Positions 1 to 8,703 of a DNA stretch of 64,000 bases are shown here, one piece after another. The position numbers and the translations under genes were made by a program. The notes beneath the pieces were generated by a model. That model was given only the letters and a program-made list of their open reading frames with translations. It made no database searches and was not told where the DNA came from. The stretch's first letter is position 1. Every line of letters starts with the position of its first letter. This DNA is from UBA935 sp031556725 (GTDB lineage Bacteria; Bacillota; Clostridia; Lachnospirales; Lachnospiraceae): contig JAVBSL010000033.1 in NCBI GenBank assembly GCA_031556725.1, positions 42,684 through 106,683 of the forward strand. Reading direction: 5' to 3'.

Positions 1-1
1 A

Positions 2-277
2 ATTGAAAGATTAGTACGGGGATTAAACTCATGGCCCAGCGCGTATACTTCTTATAAGGGGAAAACTCTGAAAGTATGGGAAGCATCGGTTGTGCCGGAG
101 GTTCACGGAGAACCGGGGGAGATCGTGGAAGTAACGAAGGATACCATTCTGATAGCAACCGGAGAAGACGGTCTGCAGATTAAGGAATTACAGATAGAAG
201 GCAAAAAAAGAATGCCGGTAAAGGATTTTTTACTGGGATATAAGGTGTCTGCCGGAGAAAAATTTGAAAAGGCATAG
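2..277 (+). CDS. fmt: Methionyl-tRNA formyltransferase, C-terminal part
   Basis: The reading frame is open from base 2 and enters the window already inside the gene, so only about the last 91 codons are present. Fmt formylates Met-tRNA(fMet) with 10-formyl-THF in the cytoplasm. The segment with LNSWPSAYT, followed by the K-V-W-E-A strand, is the hallmark of the C-terminal (OB-like, tRNA-binding) domain of Fmt; the rest (GEIVEV, QIEGKKRM) fits the end of that domain. A stop at 275-277 is followed 21 bases later by the next gene, so the two are probably co-transcribed. In Firmicutes fmt commonly follows priA and def and precedes rsmB, which is consistent with what follows here, apart from the interposed peptidase. 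Confidence 0.93.
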   Translation: MERLVRGLNSWPSAYTSYKGKTLKVWEASVVPEVHGEPGEIVEVTKDTILIATGEDGLQIKELQIEGKKRMPVKDFLLGYKVSAGEKFEKA

Positions 278-298
278 CGATAAACAGGAGGATAGATT

Positions 299-1024
299 AT
301 GTACGGATATTATATGGACCCCACTTATATTTTTGTGATTATCGGAGCGCTGCTTTGTATCGCGGCCAGCTCTTATGTTAAGAGTACTTTTAATAAATAT
401 GCCAGGGTCAGAAGCCGTACCGGAATTACCGGTGCGGAAGCGGCCGAGAAAATATTAGCCAGAGCCGGAATCAGAGATGTCAGCGTCCAGCATGTAAAGG
501 GTGATTTGACCGATCATTACGATCCCGTTAAAAAGGTTCTCAGACTGTCCGATTCGGTATACGATTCCAATTCGGTAGCCGCTATCGGGGTAGCCGCTCA
601 TGAGTGCGGGCATGCCATGCAGCACCAAAAGGGATATTTACCGCTAAAGTTTCGTTCGGCATTGGTGCCGGCAGCTAATCTTGGATCAAAGCTGGGACTG
701 CCGATTGTCTTTTTGGGATTAATACTGGGCCTTAATTTTTCCATACCGGGGATGAATATGACCATATCATTGATTGATATCGGTATTTGGATATTTGCCA
801 TAGCCGTAATTTTTCAAGTTATAACCCTGCCGGTGGAGTTCAATGCCTCTAATCGGGCCCTGCATGCGTTAGGGGATTACGGAGTATTAGGCAGTGATGA
901 GGTGGAAGACTGCCGGCATGTTCTAGGTGCCGCAGCCTTAACCTATGTAGCCGCCGCCGCTTCATCTATATTACAGCTCCTGCGGCTGGTAATACTGTCC
1001 GGAAACCGAAAACGCAGGGATTAA
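299..1024 (+). CDS. Membrane zinc metallopeptidase (YugP/COG2738-like)
   Basis: 241 residues. An N-terminal membrane anchor (about residues 8-25) is followed by a soluble part with the zinc-binding HECGH motif (H101, E102, H105; HExxH form). Two or three further hydrophobic segments follow around residues 135-185 and 210-235. This layout and length match the YugP/COG2738 family of integral-membrane zinc-dependent proteases; the substrate of the family is not established. The ATG at 299 has AGGAGG about 8 bases upstream. It sits between fmt and rsmB, a placement I associate with clostridial genomes, and is probably part of the same transcription unit. The family assignment is good; any specific biological role would be a guess. 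Confidence 0.87.
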   Translation: MYGYYMDPTYIFVIIGALLCIAASSYVKSTFNKYARVRSRTGITGAEAAEKILARAGIRDVSVQHVKGDLTDHYDPVKKVLRLSDSVYDSNSVAAIGVAAHECGHAMQHQKGYLPLKFRSALVPAANLGSKLGLPIVFLGLILGLNFSIPGMNMTISLIDIGIWIFAIAVIFQVITLPVEFNASNRALHALGDYGVLGSDEVEDCRHVLGAAALTYVAAAASSILQLLRLVILSGNRKRRD

Positions 1025-1046
1025 TGTGAAAAATAAATTTTTAACA

Positions 1047-1097
1047 GCAGAATTTATTCTGCTTGCAAATATTGGGCCTTCGGCTCAAAGTTTGCAG
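1047..1097 (+). other. Two small hairpins ahead of rsmB
   Basis: In the 91-base gap before rsmB there is a palindrome at 1047-1062 (7-bp arms GCAGAAT/ATTCTGC, 2-base centre). A nested hairpin follows at 1064-1097: TTGCAAA pairs with TTTGCAG outside, and GGGCC with GGCTC around a TTC loop inside. No T-run follows, so these are not classic terminators. They lie just upstream of the GGAGGTG site at 1103 and may tune read-through or mRNA processing. Confidence 0.5.
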
Positions 1098-1115
1098 GTA
1101 TTGGAGGTGTTCTAA

Positions 1116-2444
1116 TTGAAGGAAAATACACGCGAATTGGTTTTAAATATGCTGTTAGCCATTACCGAAGAAAACGAATTCAGCCATATTTTAATCAGAG
1201 ATGTGCTGAATAAGTATAATTATTGGGAAAGCAAAGATAAGAACTTCGTAAAAAGACTGACCGAAGGTACTTTGGAGAGAATGATTCAGATTGATTATGT
1301 TTTAAACAAATTTTCCAAAGTACCGGTAAATAAAATGAAATCCCTGATCAGGAACTTATTGCGGATGAGCGTTTATCAGATTTTGTTCATGGACGGAGTG
1401 CCGGACAGTGCAGCCTGTAACGAAGCCGTTAAGTTAGCCGGAAAGAGAGGCTTTCGCAATCTGCAGGGATATGTCAACGGGGTGCTGCGGAATATTGTAA
1501 GACAGAAAGAGGAGATTGGGTGGCCGGATAAGAAGCGGGAACCCCTTCGGTATCTGTCGGTTCTTTATTCCATGCCGGAGTGGCTGGTGCAAAAATGGCT
1601 GGATGAATTAGGAAAAGAAACCACGGAATCAATCCTTGCGGGCATGCTGTCGATTCGTCCGGTTACGGTCCGGTTAAGAAGCGATTTAAATGAAGAACAA
1701 GTGGAAAACTGGCTGAAAGAACTGGAAGCGACAGGAGTGAAGGCTGAAGTTCACCCCTATCTTTCTTATGCCTATGAACTACATAATGTATCAGGAGTAC
1801 AAAACCTCCCCGGCTTTTCCGATGGGATATTTATGGTGCAGGATGTGAGTTCCATGCTGGTGACGGAAGCGGCCGGAATAAAGCCCGGAGACTTTTTGCT
1901 GGATGTATGTGCGGCCCCGGGCGGAAAGACCCTCCATAGTGCGGAAAGAGCAGCAAAGGTACAGGCCAGGGACCTAAGCGTCTCCAAAACAGATTATATC
2001 AGAGAAAATGTTGCCAGAATGAAGGCTGGCAATGTGGAAGTAGAAGAGCACGATGCCCGCATAAAGGATAAAACCATGATCGGAAAGGCGGATGTTTTGT
2101 TTGCGGATCTTCCCTGTTCAGGCTTGGGAATTATCGGTAAGAAACGGGATATTAAGAATAAGATAACCGCAGCGGATTTAGAAACGGTTGCAGAATTACA
2201 GCGGGAGATTTTGTCAGTTGTCTGGGAGTATGTTAAACCGGGCGGAACGCTGATTTACAGTACCTGTACCATAAACAGGACCGAGAATGAAGAAATGATG
2301 GAATGGTTTACCGGGCAGTTTCCTTTTCAAACGGAGGCTTTTGAGAGAGCCCCAGGCGGCATGTTGCAGCTGTTGCCCGGAAAGGATCCTACGGACGGCT
2401 TTTTTATATGTCGTTTGCGGCGCATAGATGGAGCGGATTCATGA
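1116..2444 (+). CDS. rsmB: 16S rRNA m5C967 methyltransferase RsmB
   Basis: 442 residues starting at a TTG (1116) with GGAGGTG seven bases upstream. Layout: an N-terminal NusB-like RNA-binding domain (about 1-135), then a Rossmann SAM-methyltransferase domain. The SAM-binding motif DVCAAPGGKT starts at residue 263, the DLPCSGLG motif carries C334, and YSTCT carries the catalytic C384; both cysteines needed for m5C chemistry are present. RsmB methylates C967 of 16S rRNA in E. coli. The length is usual for the family. The stop overlaps the start of rlmN (ATGA at 2441-2444), so translation is probably coupled. The order rsmB-rlmN-stp-prkC-rsgA is the conserved Firmicutes arrangement. Confidence 0.95.
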   Translation: MKENTRELVLNMLLAITEENEFSHILIRDVLNKYNYWESKDKNFVKRLTEGTLERMIQIDYVLNKFSKVPVNKMKSLIRNLLRMSVYQILFMDGVPDSAACNEAVKLAGKRGFRNLQGYVNGVLRNIVRQKEEIGWPDKKREPLRYLSVLYSMPEWLVQKWLDELGKETTESILAGMLSIRPVTVRLRSDLNEEQVENWLKELEATGVKAEVHPYLSYAYELHNVSGVQNLPGFSDGIFMVQDVSSMLVTEAAGIKPGDFLLDVCAAPGGKTLHSAERAAKVQARDLSVSKTDYIRENVARMKAGNVEVEEHDARIKDKTMIGKADVLFADLPCSGLGIIGKKRDIKNKITAADLETVAELQREILSVVWEYVKPGGTLIYSTCTINRTENEEMMEWFTGQFPFQTEAFERAPGGMLQLLPGKDPTDGFFICRLRRIDGADS

Positions 2445-3508
2445 TAGATATTAAGTCCATGACTTTGGAAGAATTAAAAGCTGATATGGCGGCATTGGGT
2501 GAAAAGCCTTTTCGCGGAAAACAAATTTATGAATGGATGCATGTGAAGCTGGCAGAAGGATTCGGGGAAATGAGCAACATTTCCGAGGGACTGCGCCGGC
2601 GTTGTCAGGAACGCTATGATTATACGCTGCTTAAGCAGGTAAGGGTACAGGAATCGGCAAGCGACGGTACCAGGAAGCTTTTATTTGCTTTGGCGGATGG
2701 TAACCTGGTGGAAAGCGTCTGGATGAAATATAAGCATGGCAATTCCGTGTGCATTTCTTCCCAGGTGGGATGCCGCATGGGCTGCGTCTTTTGTGCTTCC
2801 ACCCTGGATGGGCTGGAACGCTCCCTGACAGCAGGTGAGATGTTAGAACAGATATATGCCATAACCAGATATACGGAAGAGCGGGTTTCAAATGTTGTGG
2901 TTATGGGAATGGGTGAACCGTTAGATAATTATGATAATCTGCTTCGCTTTCTGCTCCTGCTGACCGATGAAAACGGATTACACATCAGCCAGAGAAATAT
3001 TACCGTTTCCACCTGTGGGATTGTGCCAAAAATATATCAATTGGCGGAAGAGGATCTGCAAATAACCCTGGCTTTATCTCTTCATGCTGCCACTGATGAA
3101 AAGCGCGCCAGATTAATGCCTATAGCCAGAAAGTATCCCCTTAAGGAAGTGATGGAAGCCTGTGCATATTATTTTGAAAAAACCGGCAGGCGACTGACCT
3201 TTGAATACAGTTTAGTGGGCAATATTAACGATAGTAGCGAAGATGCAAGGGAACTTGCCGAACTGGTCGGCCACCTAAACTGTCATGTTAATTTAATTCC
3301 GGTAAACCCTATAAAAGAGCGGGATTTCACAGCGTCGGATGGAAAAAAAGTGCAGGAATTTAAAAATAAACTTGAAAAATACAGAATTAATGTTACTATT
3401 AGAAGGGAAATGGGAAGAGATATAGACGGCGCTTGCGGACAGCTTCGAAGGAAGACTGATGAGCAAATGCGGAGGGAGGCACACCAATGCTTGAGTCAGT
3501 TTCTTTGA
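2441..3508 (+). CDS. rlmN: 23S rRNA A2503 / tRNA A37 C2-methyltransferase RlmN
   Basis: 355 residues from the ATG at 2441, which overlaps the rsmB stop (ATGA). An in-frame ATG 33 bases upstream would add an unconserved tail that simply reads through rsmB. This is a radical-SAM enzyme: the cluster-binding cysteines of CxxxCxxC are C111, C115 and C118. The methyl-carrier cysteines are C104 (in VCISSQ) and C332 (in GACGQL), spaced as in characterised RlmN. GMGEPLDNY is the SAM-binding GEP-type motif. The enzyme makes 2-methyladenosine at 23S rRNA A2503 and in some tRNAs. Its 3' end overlaps the next gene by 22 bases. Confidence 0.96.
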   Translation: MIDIKSMTLEELKADMAALGEKPFRGKQIYEWMHVKLAEGFGEMSNISEGLRRRCQERYDYTLLKQVRVQESASDGTRKLLFALADGNLVESVWMKYKHGNSVCISSQVGCRMGCVFCASTLDGLERSLTAGEMLEQIYAITRYTEERVSNVVVMGMGEPLDNYDNLLRFLLLLTDENGLHISQRNITVSTCGIVPKIYQLAEEDLQITLALSLHAATDEKRARLMPIARKYPLKEVMEACAYYFEKTGRRLTFEYSLVGNINDSSEDARELAELVGHLNCHVNLIPVNPIKERDFTASDGKKVQEFKNKLEKYRINVTIRREMGRDIDGACGQLRRKTDEQMRREAHQCLSQFL

Positions 3509-4239
3509 CTGATATTGGAAAAAAAAGAAAACTAAATCAGGACTTTGTGTATACATCACAAGAAAATATAGGTAATCTTCCTAATGTTTTTATTGTTGCG
3601 GACGGCATGGGCGGACATAATGCAGGTGATTTTGCGTCCAGATGTACGGTTGAAAAGATGATTGCGGAGATTGAAGAGTCTTTTGAAAAGAATCCCATTC
3701 GGATTTTAGATAAGGCAATTCAGGCGGCCAATACGGACATCCGTAAACGGGCAGAAGCTGATGAAGAACTGTACGGTATGGGAACCACGGTGGTAGCGGC
3801 TACCTGTATGGGAAAATATCTGCAGATTGCCAACGTGGGAGACAGCCGGCTTTATATCGCCAACGGAGAAAGCGGGACTATCAGGCAGATTACCAAAGAT
3901 CATTCACTGGTGGAGGAAATGGTGCGGATGGGTGGCCTGGATAAAGAAGTGGCCAAAAACCATCCCGACAAACATATCATTACCAGAGCGATAGGAGCCA
4001 AAGACACCGTGGCGGTAGACTTTTTTAATGAAGAACTGGTTTCCGGTGATATTGTATTGCTTTGTTCGGATGGATTAAGCAATATGCTGGAAGATGAAGA
4101 GATTGGCAGAATACTCTACGAAAAAGGAAGTTTGGTGAACAGGGCGGAGGAATTGGTAAAGGCGGCCAATGACAATGGTGGAAGAGACAATATTGCAGTC
4201 ATCATCATTGATCCATTTGCAGAGGAAGATAGGAGCTAA
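3487..4239 (+). CDS. stp: PP2C-family Ser/Thr phosphatase (PrpC/Stp)
   Basis: 250 residues, with GGAGGG about 10 bases before the ATG at 3487; the start lies inside the 3' end of rlmN. PP2C (PPM) metal-binding motifs are visible: the Asp of NQD, DGMGGH (about residues 39-44), GDSR, LCSDGL and GGRDNI near the end. Proteins of this type dephosphorylate the targets of the adjacent PASTA kinase. No signal peptide or membrane segment is present, so it is cytosolic. The kinase starts six bases after the stop, so the two are clearly one operon and presumably balance phosphorylation linked to cell-wall synthesis and growth. Confidence 0.95.
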   Translation: MLESVSLTDIGKKRKLNQDFVYTSQENIGNLPNVFIVADGMGGHNAGDFASRCTVEKMIAEIEESFEKNPIRILDKAIQAANTDIRKRAEADEELYGMGTTVVAATCMGKYLQIANVGDSRLYIANGESGTIRQITKDHSLVEEMVRMGGLDKEVAKNHPDKHIITRAIGAKDTVAVDFFNEELVSGDIVLLCSDGLSNMLEDEEIGRILYEKGSLVNRAEELVKAANDNGGRDNIAVIIIDPFAEEDRS

Positions 4240-4245
4240 GGGTTC

Positions 4246-6399
4246 ATGATAAAAATAGGAATGATAATCGGAGATCGGTATGAGATATTGGAGAAAATCG
4301 GTACGGGCGGTATGTCCGATGTTTATAAAGCTAAATGCCATAAGCTGAACCGTTTTGTCGCAGTCAAGGTATTGAAGCAGGAATTCAGTGAAAACGCTAA
4401 TTTTGTTTCTAAATTCAGAATAGAAGCACAGGCCGCCGCCGGCTTAAGCCATCCCAACATTGTGAATGTGTACGATGTAGGGGAAGGAAACGGCATTTAT
4501 TATATTGTTATGGAACTGGTTGAAGGGATTACCCTCAAAAAATATATTGAAAAAAAAGCAAGACTCTCCGTGAAAGAGGCAGTTACCATTGCCATTCAGG
4601 TATGTATGGGCATTGAGGCCGCCCATAATAATCATATTATCCATCGGGATATCAAGCCTCAGAATATCATTATTTCCAAAGAAGGAAAAGTTAAAGTGAC
4701 GGATTTCGGCATTGCCAAGGCCGCCACCAGCAATACCATTACGTCCAATGTAATGGGATCGGTGCATTATACCTCTCCGGAACAGGCCAGAGGTGGTTTT
4801 TCCGATGCCAAAAGTGATATTTATTCTTTGGGAATTACATTATTTGAAATGCTTACCGGCAGGGTGGCATTTAACGGTGAAACAACAGTGGCAATTGCCA
4901 TTAAACATATTCAGGAAGAAATGCCTTCGCCAAGGGACTACGTATCGGAAATACCGGTCAGTGTGGAGCAGATTGTTTTTAAGTGCTGTCAAAAAAGCCC
5001 GGACAGACGGTATCAGTCCATGGGTGAATTGATTACCGATTTGAAGAAATCCCTGATGAACCCAGATGAAGATTTTGTGAAGCTGGTTGATCCTGATGAA
5101 GAAGCGTCCACCAGAGCAATTTCCCATATGGAGATGGCTCAGATAAAAGCAGCCAGAAGCAGAAATGCGTATGAGGAAGAACTCCCATATGAGGACGCCC
5201 AATATGAATATTCTCATTACGAGGATGAGGAACCGGAATACTACGAAGATGATTACTATTCTTATGAAGAAAATGATGAAGATTATGACGATGAAGAAAA
5301 TGATGACTATGACCCCAAGATGGAAAAGGTCACCACGGTATTAGCGATTGTTGCCGCTGTCCTGATTGGATGTATCGTGATATTCCTTGTGGGAAGGGCT
5401 TTCGGTTTGTTCCAGTTTGGCCTTTTTGACAAAAAAGAAGCTACGGAAGAAGTGACTGAAGAAGCAGAAAAAGTAGAGATGGTCAAAGTGGTAGGGATGA
5501 AGCTGGAGGAAGCAAAAGTTACCTTGATCGGTATCGGCTTAACTCCGGAAATCGAGTATAAAGAAAGTGCCGAATATGAAAGCGGTATTGTTATGAAAGC
5601 TTCTGTAGAGCAGGGTGAGATGGTGGACATCGGCAGCAACGTTATTCTGACGGTAAGTTCCGGCTCAGAAGGCGTTGAGGTTCCGGAGCTGGTGGGAAAA
5701 ACTGAAGCAGAAGCAACTTCAATCTTAGAGAAAAGCGGTTTTCGGGTCAATCGGACAGAAGGATATGATAAATTTATTAAACTTGGCAATGTATTAAGCC
5801 AGGATCCGGCATCAGGCAGTAAGGCACCGGCAGGTACCACCGTAACCATTAAAATTAGCCTTGGAACAGAAGACACCAAGATTCCTATGCCCAATCTGAT
5901 TGGACAGACGGAGATGGACGCCATGGTAATCTTGCAGGAAGCAGGCCTGGAAATGGGCAGTGTTACCGAAACCACTAACGCTGATCCGGCACTTTCGGGA
6001 TTGGTATGCTATCAGGCATATTCCGTGGGTGATTATGTGGAAAAAGGAACAGTTGTAGACTTACAGGTCAGTATCGGGCCGGCAGAGGCATTATATAGCT
6101 ATAGCGGAAGTATCAGCGGACCCACAGCACAGGAAGATGCTTACTATAAAGAGGGAACATCGGTAACCGTGACACTTACTGCGGCAGATGGCACCCAGTT
6201 ATTGTCTACCCAGACAACATCCTTCCCGATACCGGTAAACTTTACGAATATAAAGGCTTCCACCGGAACAATACTGTTTCAGTATATAAATACCAGAGAA
6301 GCTCAGACCATTACCCGTGATGACGGTACGGTTGAAACCATCGAAGGAACTATTGAAAGCAAAGAAGTACGCAGGGAAATCGCATTTACAGCACAATAA
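4246..6399 (+). CDS. prkC: PASTA-domain Ser/Thr protein kinase (PrkC/StkP type)
   Basis: 717 residues. The N-terminal Hanks-type kinase has a glycine loop GTGGMSDVY, catalytic K41, HRD at 133-135, DFG at 153-155 and a TSPEQARG activation segment. A juxtamembrane linker (roughly 300-360) is extraordinarily rich in Asp/Glu/Tyr. One transmembrane helix follows (about 362-388), then about three extracellular PASTA repeats (roughly 410-475, 478-545 and 548-612) and a C-terminal beta-rich tail. The family senses muropeptides or lipid II through PASTA domains and controls growth, division and germination. It lies directly after its cognate phosphatase and ahead of rsgA, a substrate of PrkC in Bacillus. 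The acidic-tyrosine linker is longer and more biased than I expect for the family. Confidence 0.95.
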   Translation: MIKIGMIIGDRYEILEKIGTGGMSDVYKAKCHKLNRFVAVKVLKQEFSENANFVSKFRIEAQAAAGLSHPNIVNVYDVGEGNGIYYIVMELVEGITLKKYIEKKARLSVKEAVTIAIQVCMGIEAAHNNHIIHRDIKPQNIIISKEGKVKVTDFGIAKAATSNTITSNVMGSVHYTSPEQARGGFSDAKSDIYSLGITLFEMLTGRVAFNGETTVAIAIKHIQEEMPSPRDYVSEIPVSVEQIVFKCCQKSPDRRYQSMGELITDLKKSLMNPDEDFVKLVDPDEEASTRAISHMEMAQIKAARSRNAYEEELPYEDAQYEYSHYEDEEPEYYEDDYYSYEENDEDYDDEENDDYDPKMEKVTTVLAIVAAVLIGCIVIFLVGRAFGLFQFGLFDKKEATEEVTEEAEKVEMVKVVGMKLEEAKVTLIGIGLTPEIEYKESAEYESGIVMKASVEQGEMVDIGSNVILTVSSGSEGVEVPELVGKTEAEATSILEKSGFRVNRTEGYDKFIKLGNVLSQDPASGSKAPAGTTVTIKISLGTEDTKIPMPNLIGQTEMDAMVILQEAGLEMGSVTETTNADPALSGLVCYQAYSVGDYVEKGTVVDLQVSIGPAEALYSYSGSISGPTAQEDAYYKEGTSVTVTLTAADGTQLLSTQTTSFPIPVNFTNIKASTGTILFQYINTREAQTITRDDGTVETIEGTIESKEVRREIAFTAQ

Positions 6400-6411
6400 T
6401 AAGGGAATTGT

Positions 6412-7293
6412 ATGCAGGGAAAGATAATCAAAGGAATTGCAGGATTTTACTATATTTACGTCGAGGATGATCAAAAAATCTATGAATGCAAGGCCAAGGG
6501 TATTTTTCGGAAAGACGGAATCAAACCCCTGGTAGGAGATGACGTGCTGCTAGATATTGTGGAGGCAGACAGCAGGATCGGTAATGTAACTGAGATTCTG
6601 CCCAGAAAGAGCACCCTGATTCGTCCAGCGGTGGCCAACGTTGATCAGGCCATGATTATTTTTGCCATTGTGAAGCCGGACCCCAACTATAATCTATTGG
6701 ATCGTTTTCTGGTAACCATGGAAAAGCAACAGCTCCCCTGTATTATTTGTTTTAACAAAAAAGATATTGCTACAAAAGAAGAACAGGAAGAACTTCGAAA
6801 AAGTTATGAGACCTGCGGATTTACAGTGCTCTTTGTGAGTGCTGAGGAAAATCAGGGGATGGATGAGGTTCGTCTGCTTTTAAAGGGCAAAACCACGGTG
6901 GTGGCCGGCCCCAGCGGTGTGGGCAAATCCACGATGATTAACTGTCTGTGTCCGGAAGCTCATATGGAAACCGCCGAAATCAGCAGAAAAATCGAACGGG
7001 GTAAACACACCACCAGACACACGGAAATATTCGCCATGGGCGAAAGCACGTATATTATGGATACTCCGGGCTTTACTTCCCTGACCCTGGGGAAAATGGA
7101 TAAAGAGGATCTGAAACATTTTTATCCGGAATTTACCCAATATGCCGATTACTGCAAGTTTGGTGAATGTGCCCATATCAGCGAACCGGTATGTGGTGTG
7201 AAAGAAGCCTTAGAACAGGAAAAAATCAGCCGCTTGCGTTATAATAACTACGTGAAACTGTATGAAGAATTAAAAGCAATTAAGAAATATTGA
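6412..7293 (+). CDS. rsgA: Ribosome small-subunit-dependent GTPase RsgA
   Basis: 293 residues with the circularly permuted GTPase order of this family: an N-terminal OB domain (about 1-70), the NKKD-type G4 motif (FNKKD) before the P-loop GPSGVGKST (about 167-175), then DTPG. The C-terminal zinc domain has the CxxxxxC..H..C pattern (C-K-F-G-E-C-A-H ... C). RsgA helps late 30S maturation. The ATG is 12 bases after the prkC stop. In Bacillus the next gene is rpe; here rpe is missing and ychF follows instead. Confidence 0.95.
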   Translation: MQGKIIKGIAGFYYIYVEDDQKIYECKAKGIFRKDGIKPLVGDDVLLDIVEADSRIGNVTEILPRKSTLIRPAVANVDQAMIIFAIVKPDPNYNLLDRFLVTMEKQQLPCIICFNKKDIATKEEQEELRKSYETCGFTVLFVSAEENQGMDEVRLLLKGKTTVVAGPSGVGKSTMINCLCPEAHMETAEISRKIERGKHTTRHTEIFAMGESTYIMDTPGFTSLTLGKMDKEDLKHFYPEFTQYADYCKFGECAHISEPVCGVKEALEQEKISRLRYNNYVKLYEELKAIKKY

Positions 7294-7337
7294 AAAAATA
7301 TTGATAAGAATATTGATATGAATGGAGAATAATACAT

Positions 7338-8435
7338 ATGAAATTAGGCATCATCGGGCTCCCCAATGTGGGGAAAAGCACCCTCTTTAACTCGTTAACC
7401 AAAGCAGGGGCAGAATCAGCCAATTATCCTTTTTGTACCATCGATCCCAATGTGGGAATCGTAGCCGTGCCGGATAAACGGTTAAAACAGCTGGGAGAAA
7501 TGTACGTTTCCAAGAAAGTGACACCGGCAGTTATTGAATTTGTCGATATTGCCGGACTGGTGAAAGGTGCTTCAAAAGGAGAAGGACTGGGAAATCAATT
7601 TCTTAGCAACATCAGGGAAGTAGATGCAATTGTTCATGTAGTACGTTGCTTTGAAGATGAAAATGTGGTACATGTTGACGGCAGTGTAGACCCCATCCGC
7701 GATATTGAAACCATTAATCTGGAACTTATTTTCTCGGATTTGGAAATACTGGAGCGGAGAATTGCCAAAACCGGAAAAGCCGCCCGGATGGACAAGACTC
7801 TTGTTAAAGAAGCTGAGCTGCTTGAAAAGATCAAAGCACATCTGGAGGATGGAAAGCTGGCCAGGAGCTATGAAACGGATGATGAAGATGAAAAGGAATT
7901 GCTGGATTCTTACAATCTCCTTACCTATAAACCGGTTATTTTTGCAGCCAATGTAGCAGAGGATGACTTGGCTGATGACGGAGCAGGTAACGCTCAGGTT
8001 AAGAAGGTGCGTACCTTTGCGGCTGAGAATGAAAGCGAAGTTTTTGTTATCTGTGCCCAAATCGAGCAGGAAATAGCCGAACTGGATGATGATGAAAAAG
8101 CCATGTTCCTGGAGGATCTCGGTTTATCCGAATCCGGATTGGAGAAACTGATTAAATCCAGCTATCATCTCCTGGGGTTGATGAGCTTCCTGACGGCCGG
8201 TGAGGATGAAACAAGAGCCTGGACTATTAAGATTGGAACCAAAGCACCACAGGCGGCAGGGAAGATTCATACGGATTTTGAACGTGGTTTTATCAAAGCT
8301 GAAGTAGTTAATTATAAAGATCTGCTGGTGCATGGTTCCCTATCCGCCGCCCGCGAAAAAGGTTTGGTGGGAATGGAAGGGAAAGAGTACGTAGTGAAGG
8401 ACGGAGATGTAATTTTGTTCCGATTTAATGTGTAA
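7338..8435 (+). CDS. ychF: Redox-regulated ATPase YchF
   Basis: 365 residues, the normal length. An Obg-like P-loop protein with GLPNVGKST at residues 6-14, DIAGLVKGAS as the switch region, and the C-terminal TGS-type domain (about 280-365). YchF/OLA1 proteins prefer ATP to GTP and bind ribosomes, with links to stress responses. The ATG at 7338 follows a GGAGAA site. The gene ends the first transcription block; a strong hairpin terminator lies about 70 bases downstream. Confidence 0.96.
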   Translation: MKLGIIGLPNVGKSTLFNSLTKAGAESANYPFCTIDPNVGIVAVPDKRLKQLGEMYVSKKVTPAVIEFVDIAGLVKGASKGEGLGNQFLSNIREVDAIVHVVRCFEDENVVHVDGSVDPIRDIETINLELIFSDLEILERRIAKTGKAARMDKTLVKEAELLEKIKAHLEDGKLARSYETDDEDEKELLDSYNLLTYKPVIFAANVAEDDLADDGAGNAQVKKVRTFAAENESEVFVICAQIEQEIAELDDDEKAMFLEDLGLSESGLEKLIKSSYHLLGLMSFLTAGEDETRAWTIKIGTKAPQAAGKIHTDFERGFIKAEVVNYKDLLVHGSLSAAREKGLVGMEGKEYVVKDGDVILFRFNV

Positions 8436-8502
8436 ACAATAAAACTATATATAGTGGCCGGGTGAATAGAAACCACTACATGTTGAAAAAGCTGATAAAA
8501 TG

Positions 8503-8537
8503 GCGCTTTGCGAGCAATCGCAAGGCGCATTTTTTTT
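8503..8537 (+). terminator. Rho-independent terminator after ychF
   Basis: A 10-bp stem (GCGCTTTGCG/CGCAAGGCGC, one G-T pair) with a 6-base loop AGCAAT is followed by a run of eight T at 8530-8537. It separates the ychF block from the mraZ promoter. Confidence 0.9.
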
Positions 8538-8557
8538 GAGAAAATGCTTGATTTTGC

Positions 8558-8586
8558 TTGCCAAAAATGCAAATATAGTATAAAAT
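8558..8586 (+). promoter_or_regulatory. Sigma-A type promoter of the mraZ/dcw cluster
   Basis: -35 TTGCCA (8558-8563), 17-bp spacer, -10 TAAAAT (8581-8586). It sits between the ychF terminator and the MraZ repeats, which start eight bases downstream of the -10 box, so they overlap the transcription start. Confidence 0.72.
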
Positions 8587-8593
8587 CAGTATA

Positions 8594-8630
8594 AAAGTGG
8601 TAAAAAGTGGAGAGAAGTGGTGGGAAGTGG
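8594..8630 (+). promoter_or_regulatory. MraZ operator: four direct repeats
   Basis: Four copies of (A/G)AAGTGG lie at 8594-8600, 8604-8610, 8614-8620 and 8624-8630, exactly 10 bp apart. MraZ autorepresses the dcw operon by binding direct repeats of this kind: TGGGN-type in E. coli and AAAGTGK-N3 in mollicutes. These repeats fit the latter form. Their position over the likely start site suits repression. Confidence 0.85.
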
Positions 8631-8703
8631 TTAATTACTTCAGGAAACTGGTGGCAGACTACTTTGGTTGAACAGCAGGTAGAAGGACACGGGTGATACG
8701 CAG

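Noticed and set aside
598..801. Minus-strand open frame inside the zinc peptidase gene
   Set aside because: Shadow of the real gene: no ribosome binding site, no family features, and the plus strand carries the HExxH protein.
5307..5975. 222-codon minus-strand frame opposite the kinase PASTA region
   Set aside because: Long, but Thr/Ser/Ile/Pro-rich shadow sequence caused by codon bias of the PASTA repeats; no start signals and fully overlapped by prkC.
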